The position numbers were made by a program, and so were the translations under genes. Under the pieces are notes generated by a model. It was given only the letters and a program-made list of their open reading frames with translations. It was not told where the DNA came from and did not search any database. From an uncultured bacterium (GTDB lineage Bacteria > Verrucomicrobiota > Kiritimatiellia > CAIKKV01), in NCBI GenBank assembly GCA_938038445.1, contig CALHRZ010000025.1, positions 38,887 to 102,886 of the forward strand: a stretch of DNA of 64,000 nt, given 5' to 3'. Position 1 is the stretch's first letter, and each line of letters starts with the position of its first letter. Below, one piece after another: positions 59,860-64,000 of this stretch.

Positions 59860-60509
59860 TGGATGTTCGGCTTTATCTGGTCACCGATGACGCCTTTTGC
59901 CGGCCAGCCTTGGACGCGGTCGTTCAGGAAGCGGTTGAGGGCGGAGTGACGATGGTTCAGCTTCGCCTGAAACAGGCTTCAGCGCGGGAACTGTTCCGTT
60001 GGGCTGTTCGTCTCAAGGACGTTTTGCATTCGCGGGGTGTTCCATTGCTTTTGAATGATCGGCTGGATCTTGCGCTGGCCGTCGGTGCGGAGGGTGTTCA
60101 TTTGGGTTTGTCCGATTTGCCTTGGAGGGAAGCCCGGCGTCTGGCTCCTCATCCCTTTCTCATCGGGGCTTCTGTGCGGACGCCGGAGGAAGCGTTCGAA
60201 GCGGAGTCCGCCGGAGTGGACTATGTGGCCGTGAGCCCCGTTTTTGCGACGCTGACCAAGCCCGATGCCGAACCCGCGGTAGGATTGGAGGGGATCCGCC
60301 TTGTCCGGCAGGCTGTTCGGATTCCCGTTGTGGCAATCGGAGGCATTCACGAGGGGAATGCGGCGGATGTTCTCCATGCCGGCAGTGATGGGATTGCGGT
60401 CGTTTCGGCGATCCTCGGCGCCGACGACGTCGAAGGCGCTGCGCGCCGTTTAAGGCGGAAGATCGAGGCATCGCTGAACAAACGAAGGGACCATGGGCGA
60501 GAAACGTAA
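59856..60509 (+). CDS. thiE: Thiamine-phosphate synthase
   Basis: The 217-residue TIM-barrel enzyme couples HMP-PP and HET-P. Motifs are 'VTMVQLRLKQASARELF', 'LLLNDRLDLALAVGAEGVHL', 'GASVRTPEEAFEAE', 'DYVAVSPVFATLTKPDAEPA' and 'VVAIGGIHEGNAADVL', the phosphate and pyrophosphate sites. The start is one of two adjacent ATGs (59856 or 59859) overlapping the thiM stop. The 3' end overlaps ldh by 17 bases, so the dehydrogenase is translated with it. Confidence 0.95.
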   Translation: MMDVRLYLVTDDAFCRPALDAVVQEAVEGGVTMVQLRLKQASARELFRWAVRLKDVLHSRGVPLLLNDRLDLALAVGAEGVHLGLSDLPWREARRLAPHPFLIGASVRTPEEAFEAESAGVDYVAVSPVFATLTKPDAEPAVGLEGIRLVRQAVRIPVVAIGGIHEGNAADVLHAGSDGIAVVSAILGADDVEGAARRLRRKIEASLNKRRDHGRET

Positions 60510-61455
60510 GGTGACGATTGTTGGGGCTGGGGATGTCGGAGCGACGTTTGCGTACGCCTTGGTCCGGGAGGGGATCGCGGAGACCGTTGTGATAGCGGAC
60601 GTGAACGAGGACCGGGCGAGAGGGCAAGTTCTGGATCTGGCGCATGGTCTACCCTTTGTGCCACCGGTGGAAATTCGGACGGGGACGGCCGCCGATTATG
60701 CGGATTCCGATGCGATCGTGGTGACTGCGGGTGCTCGGCAGAGACCCGGTGAGACACGGCTTGAACTGATGCGGCGCAACGATGCGATTGTCGGAGAAAT
60801 CATGGCGGACATCGTCCGGGAGGGGAGTCGCGGGGTAGTCGTCATGGTGACCAATCCGGTGGACATATTGACCTTCAGGGCTTTGGAAAAGACGGGGTGG
60901 CCCCGTTCGCGCATCATGGGTTCGGGAACGGTACTGGACAGCGCGCGATTTCGTTTTCTGTTGAGCCGGCACTGTGGGGTTGATGCCCGCAACGTGCATG
61001 CCTATATTTTAGGTGAGCATGGAGATAGCGAATTCGCGGCTTGGAGCATGGTTCACTTGGCAGGACTACCGATTGCCTCGTTTTGCGAACGCTGTGGCCG
61101 ATGTTCGAACGCTCGGAGGGAACGGGAGGCGATCGAAGAAGAGGTGCGAAAATCCGCCTATCACATTATTGGTTACAAGGGTTCAACCTATTTTGCCATC
61201 GGGCTGGCATTGGTTCGTTTAGTCGGGGCCATTTTGCGCGACGAGCGTAGTGTTCTGACGGTTTCCGTTCGGCTGGAAGGCGAGTTTGGACTTCAGGGGG
61301 TTTGTTTGGGAGTTCCCTGCGTTGTGGGCCGAAGAGGAATCGAGCAAGTTATCGAACCGCCGCTGACCGAATCCGAGCGAACGGCCCTCCTGCATTCTGC
61401 GAACGTTCTTGCCAACGCTTTGCATGAGTTGGCCGATCCAACGCGGCGAGGATAG
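60493..61455 (+). CDS. ldh: L-lactate dehydrogenase
   Basis: The 320-residue NAD-dependent enzyme interconverts pyruvate and L-lactate. It has the Rossmann motif 'KVTIVGAGDVGATFAYAL', the LDH-specific 'AGARQRPGETRLEL' (Gln before the loop Arg; malate dehydrogenases have Arg there), 'VTNPVDILT', 'GSGTVLDSARFRFLLS' and the active-site 'GEHGDSEF'. 'FGLQGVCLGVPC' near the C-terminus is typical. It begins inside the thiE 3' end with GAAGGGA upstream. Fermentative lactate formation suits an anaerobic sugar-degrading lifestyle. The LarA-like protein 4 kb upstream could act on lactate-type acids. Confidence 0.93.
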   Translation: MGEKRKVTIVGAGDVGATFAYALVREGIAETVVIADVNEDRARGQVLDLAHGLPFVPPVEIRTGTAADYADSDAIVVTAGARQRPGETRLELMRRNDAIVGEIMADIVREGSRGVVVMVTNPVDILTFRALEKTGWPRSRIMGSGTVLDSARFRFLLSRHCGVDARNVHAYILGEHGDSEFAAWSMVHLAGLPIASFCERCGRCSNARREREAIEEEVRKSAYHIIGYKGSTYFAIGLALVRLVGAILRDERSVLTVSVRLEGEFGLQGVCLGVPCVVGRRGIEQVIEPPLTESERTALLHSANVLANALHELADPTRRG

Positions 61456-61539
61456 TCATGGGGAGAGCCGGAAATGAAAAGCGAAAGGGCGTACAATCGT
61501 CCTTGACTTTCTTTTCGTTCCTCCGTACGGTTTTCAATA

Positions 61540-61545
61540 TATATT
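61540..61545 (+). promoter_or_regulatory. Possible -10 element before the terminal secreted-protein gene
   Basis: TATATT (5 of 6) lies in an AT-rich patch (61534-61553), unusual in this GC-rich sequence, 20 bases before the start codon. TTGACT at 61503 is too far away to be its -35, and no good -35 is seen. Confidence 0.35.
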
Positions 61546-61565
61546 CTTAAGATTACGAGAGTGCC

Positions 61566-64000
61566 ATGAAACGGAGTGGGCTGTTGTTTTCTCATTTGCT
61601 CGCGCTGACATCCCTGCAAGCGCAGACGTTTTTTCAGGAAGATTTCGAAACGGATTTTTCGGCGTGGACGGCGGAGGGCGCATGGGCGCAGTCCGGCCAA
61701 GCGGCCTTTCGAGGGTATTATGGCGCCCACGACAGTCCGGGCACTTATTACGAAAACAACGCGAATAACTCCTTGACCATTTCCGTTCCTTTGGATCTCT
61801 CTGGGGCAACCAATCCGGCACTCGCCTTTTGGCATCGGTATCTGCTGGAAGATTTATATGATTGGGGCTATTGCGAGAGTTCCAGCAATGGGATGGATTG
61901 GGATTACCTGGCCTCCTACACCGGCAATCGGGGAGAGTGGACCTACGAACAACTCGAATTGACAGGGCTGGCGGGTCAGACCAACGTGTGGTTTCGCTTC
62001 CGACTGCAAACGGATGATTCGGTTGTACGGGATGGTTGGTTTTTGGATGACATTGTGGTCGGCGAAAAACCGTTGGCGCCCGTGCTCGAGGGAAACGCAC
62101 AGACCAATCCGCCCGGTGTAGCGTTATCCTGGACTCCTTCTCCGGATGCCGATCACTATCTGGTCCTTCGTGCCCTCAGCTCGAACTTTAACTGGCGGTC
62201 CGCTTACCGAGTGGCCTCTCTTGGCGGAGCCGCTACCAATTTCTTCGACGTGACCGCTTCTTCCAAGACGCGCTATTTCTATCGGGTTCAGGCGATCAAT
62301 GGGGAAGGGCTTAGCGCCCTGAGCAATGAAAAGGAGATTCTGACGCCCGCCGCAATGGATTTTCCGTTCCTCGATGAGGGGGAAGGCGGTGCTGCCCGAT
62401 GGAATCCCGATCTTCCCTGGGCTTTGACAACCGAAAAAAGCGCTTCGCCAAGCCACGCATGGAGCGATTCGCCTGGGGGGGATTACGGGAACAATCGAAA
62501 CTCGGCTCTGACTCTTTCCCGTGCGCTCGATTTGCGAGGTGTTTTTCGCCCTGGCCTATCGTTTCGTCATCAATATCGGTTACTCAGCGGCGATTTTGCC
62601 ATGGTGGAAGTTTCCAGTAATAACGGAACAGACTGGACCATCTTGCGGTCGTACACGGATGGTGCGGTTACGAACACTTGGGTTTGGCAACGGTTCGATC
62701 TTTCCGCTTATACCAATTCGAATCAAGTTCTTGTGCGATTCCGCCTGACGAGTAACAGTTCGGGTACAGCCGACGGTTGGTATGTGGATGATATTTCGGT
62801 GGCCGAACTTCCCGATCCCATTCCCACTCCGGCCGCAGAGGATATCCGTTCTTCGACAATTCGCCTCTCTTGGCCGGCCAGTTCCAATTCGCAATTTCGC
62901 TGTTATCGAATCTACCGCTCGGAGTCTTCAGGAACCTCGCTGGATTCCCCAATGATCGGGGAGGTTTTTAGCCAGGGTTCTCCATTCTTCGAAGACACGA
63001 ATCTCAAAATGGATACCGTTTACTATTACCGCGTCTATCAGGTCACCCGATATGGTGCCATCTCGACAAATGGCGGCGAACTCGCCGTCAGGACGTTGAG
63101 CAATCCAATGCCATTCAATGAATCCTTCGAAGGCGGCCTAACCAATTGGATATTAACCGGACGATGGGGGCACTCGACCAATCTTTCATTCCAGGGGATT
63201 CGATGTTTGTCCGATTCACCGGACTCCAGTTACCTGCCAGGACAAGACTCCTACGCTCAGATTTCCGTGGACTTACGGGGGACGGTGTGGCCGGTGTTGC
63301 GGTTTTGGGATCGGGTGGAGTTGGGGGGAGGGGACTGGGCGCGGCTGGAGGTTGCGTCGGACGTGGGGGGCTGGACGTACGTGCATGGGTATTTGGAGGG
63401 TGTACGGACGAACTGGGAGGAACAGGTGGTGGATTTGTCGCCGTGGAAGGGGCAGGGGAACGTGCGGTTGCGGTTTCGGGTGTGGACGGATGGGAATGCG
63501 GGGACAGTGGGGGACGGGTGGAACTTGGACGAGTTGCGGGTGGAGGAGTTGGCGCCGGTGGTGGTTCCGTATCCGTATTATGAAGATTTTGAGGAGGGGT
63601 TTGGGTCGAACTGGTTGCATGCGGGTTGGGGGATACGGACGAACGACGTGTACGAGGGGGAGCGGGCGGCGCGGGTGGTGCCGGGGAGCCGGCCTGGGCC
63701 GGATGTGCAGTATTGGATGATGCCGGCGGGGGAGGTGGATTTGCGTGGGGCGGAGAATCCGCAGTTGGTGTTTTGGGTGAAGGCGTGGTTGCCGAATTAT
63801 TGGGGATACTTCCGGGTGGACATTTCGGAGAATGGGGTGAATTGGACGGAATTGGGGGCGGCGAATGTGGATTATGGGGTTGACACGGGGTGGGTGAGGA
63901 AGCAGGTGAATTTGGGGGCGTGGGCGGGGAAGAAGGTGCGGATTCGGTTTCGGGTGGTGGCGGGGAACGGCTGTCAAGCGGATGTGAAAGTGGATCGGGT
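61566..64000 (+). CDS. Large exported protein with Fn3-like and repeated jelly-roll domains (3' end outside window)
   Basis: The frame is open from ATG 61566 to the window edge (811 codons). Residues 1-19 ('MKRSGLLFSHLLALTSLQA') form a signal peptide. At least four repeats of an MAM/jelly-roll-like unit follow, each starting 'FxEDFET..W' or 'YYEDFEEGF..NW' and ending 'DGWFLDDIVV', 'DGWYVDDISV' or 'DGWNLDELRV'. Between the first three are Fn3-like segments ('VALSWTPSPDADHYLVLRAL', 'IRLSWPASSNSQFRCYRIYR'). This is typical of extracellular carbohydrate- or surface-binding proteins in PVC bacteria. From about 63270 codon use changes sharply to G-ending codons. Function unknown. Confidence 0.85.
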   Translation, partial: MKRSGLLFSHLLALTSLQAQTFFQEDFETDFSAWTAEGAWAQSGQAAFRGYYGAHDSPGTYYENNANNSLTISVPLDLSGATNPALAFWHRYLLEDLYDWGYCESSSNGMDWDYLASYTGNRGEWTYEQLELTGLAGQTNVWFRFRLQTDDSVVRDGWFLDDIVVGEKPLAPVLEGNAQTNPPGVALSWTPSPDADHYLVLRALSSNFNWRSAYRVASLGGAATNFFDVTASSKTRYFYRVQAINGEGLSALSNEKEILTPAAMDFPFLDEGEGGAARWNPDLPWALTTEKSASPSHAWSDSPGGDYGNNRNSALTLSRALDLRGVFRPGLSFRHQYRLLSGDFAMVEVSSNNGTDWTILRSYTDGAVTNTWVWQRFDLSAYTNSNQVLVRFRLTSNSSGTADGWYVDDISVAELPDPIPTPAAEDIRSSTIRLSWPASSNSQFRCYRIYRSESSGTSLDSPMIGEVFSQGSPFFEDTNLKMDTVYYYRVYQVTRYGAISTNGGELAVRTLSNPMPFNESFEGGLTNWILTGRWGHSTNLSFQGIRCLSDSPDSSYLPGQDSYAQISVDLRGTVWPVLRFWDRVELGGGDWARLEVASDVGGWTYVHGYLEGVRTNWEEQVVDLSPWKGQGNVRLRFRVWTDGNAGTVGDGWNLDELRVEELAPVVVPYPYYEDFEEGFGSNWLHAGWGIRTNDVYEGERAARVVPGSRPGPDVQYWMMPAGEVDLRGAENPQLVFWVKAWLPNYWGYFRVDISENGVNWTELGAANVDYGVDTGWVRKQVNLGAWAGKKVRIRFRVVAGNGCQADVKVDR

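Overview
The window is 64 kb of high-GC, gene-dense bacterial DNA. Many secreted proteins carry thrombospondin type 3 repeats, beta-helices or Fn3-like repeats. There are two DUF4838 proteins, two Cys-type sulfatases, a heparinase II/III-like enzyme and a sialidase-like enzyme. Together with DUF3604, DUF2851 and exosortase-type alpha/beta hydrolases, this points to the PVC superphylum, most likely Kiritimatiellota/Verrucomicrobiota. That placement is inference from gene content. I see no rRNA, transposase, phage gene or CRISPR array.

Layout. 1-3986 is the 3' part of a large secreted TSP3-repeat protein, followed by tcdA. 4728-12276 (minus) holds a UROD-like protein, a glutathione peroxidase, a DUF4838 protein, a catalytically dead archaemetzincin-like protein and a heparinase II/III-like protein. 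A divergent promoter then starts a two-helix secreted beta-helix protein (12321-15092), followed by tRNA-Arg(CCU). 15230-20754 (minus) is DUF4838-sulfatase-sulfatase. 20875-27993 (plus) is a tightly overlapping cluster: acyl carrier protein, two exosortase-type hydrolases, a GT4-GT4 fusion, a MurJ-type flippase and a third GT4 enzyme. It looks like a surface glycan or glycolipid export locus. ExbB-ExbD-TonB runs the other way (29886-27956).

The core region, 30058-44996, reads thrS-infC-rpmI-rplT-pheS-pheT, then a structured RNA candidate (6S-like), rarA, a 5-formyl-THF cyclo-ligase, rny, ymdB, xseA, xseB and two oligopeptide-type ABC ATPases. 44986-53340 (minus) is one run of seven genes: HAD hydrolase, uronate isomerase-like, cob(I)alamin adenosyltransferase, TGS-uridine kinase, DUF2851, sialidase-like and FAD oxidoreductase. 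Then come a small secreted protein, an alpha/beta hydrolase overlapping a LarA-like protein, and a plus-strand run: isopropylmalate-dehydrogenase-like, DUF3604, thiM, thiE, ldh. The window ends in a large secreted protein (61566 onward) that runs off the edge.

How it fits together. Secreted DUF4838 and beta-helix proteins probably bind or cleave complex glycans, with uptake powered by TonB-ExbBD. The heparinase-like, sulfatase, sialidase-like and uronate-isomerase-like proteins lack visible signal peptides, so later steps may be cytoplasmic. Gene starts were chosen from ribosome-binding sites and 4-base stop/start overlaps, which are the rule here.
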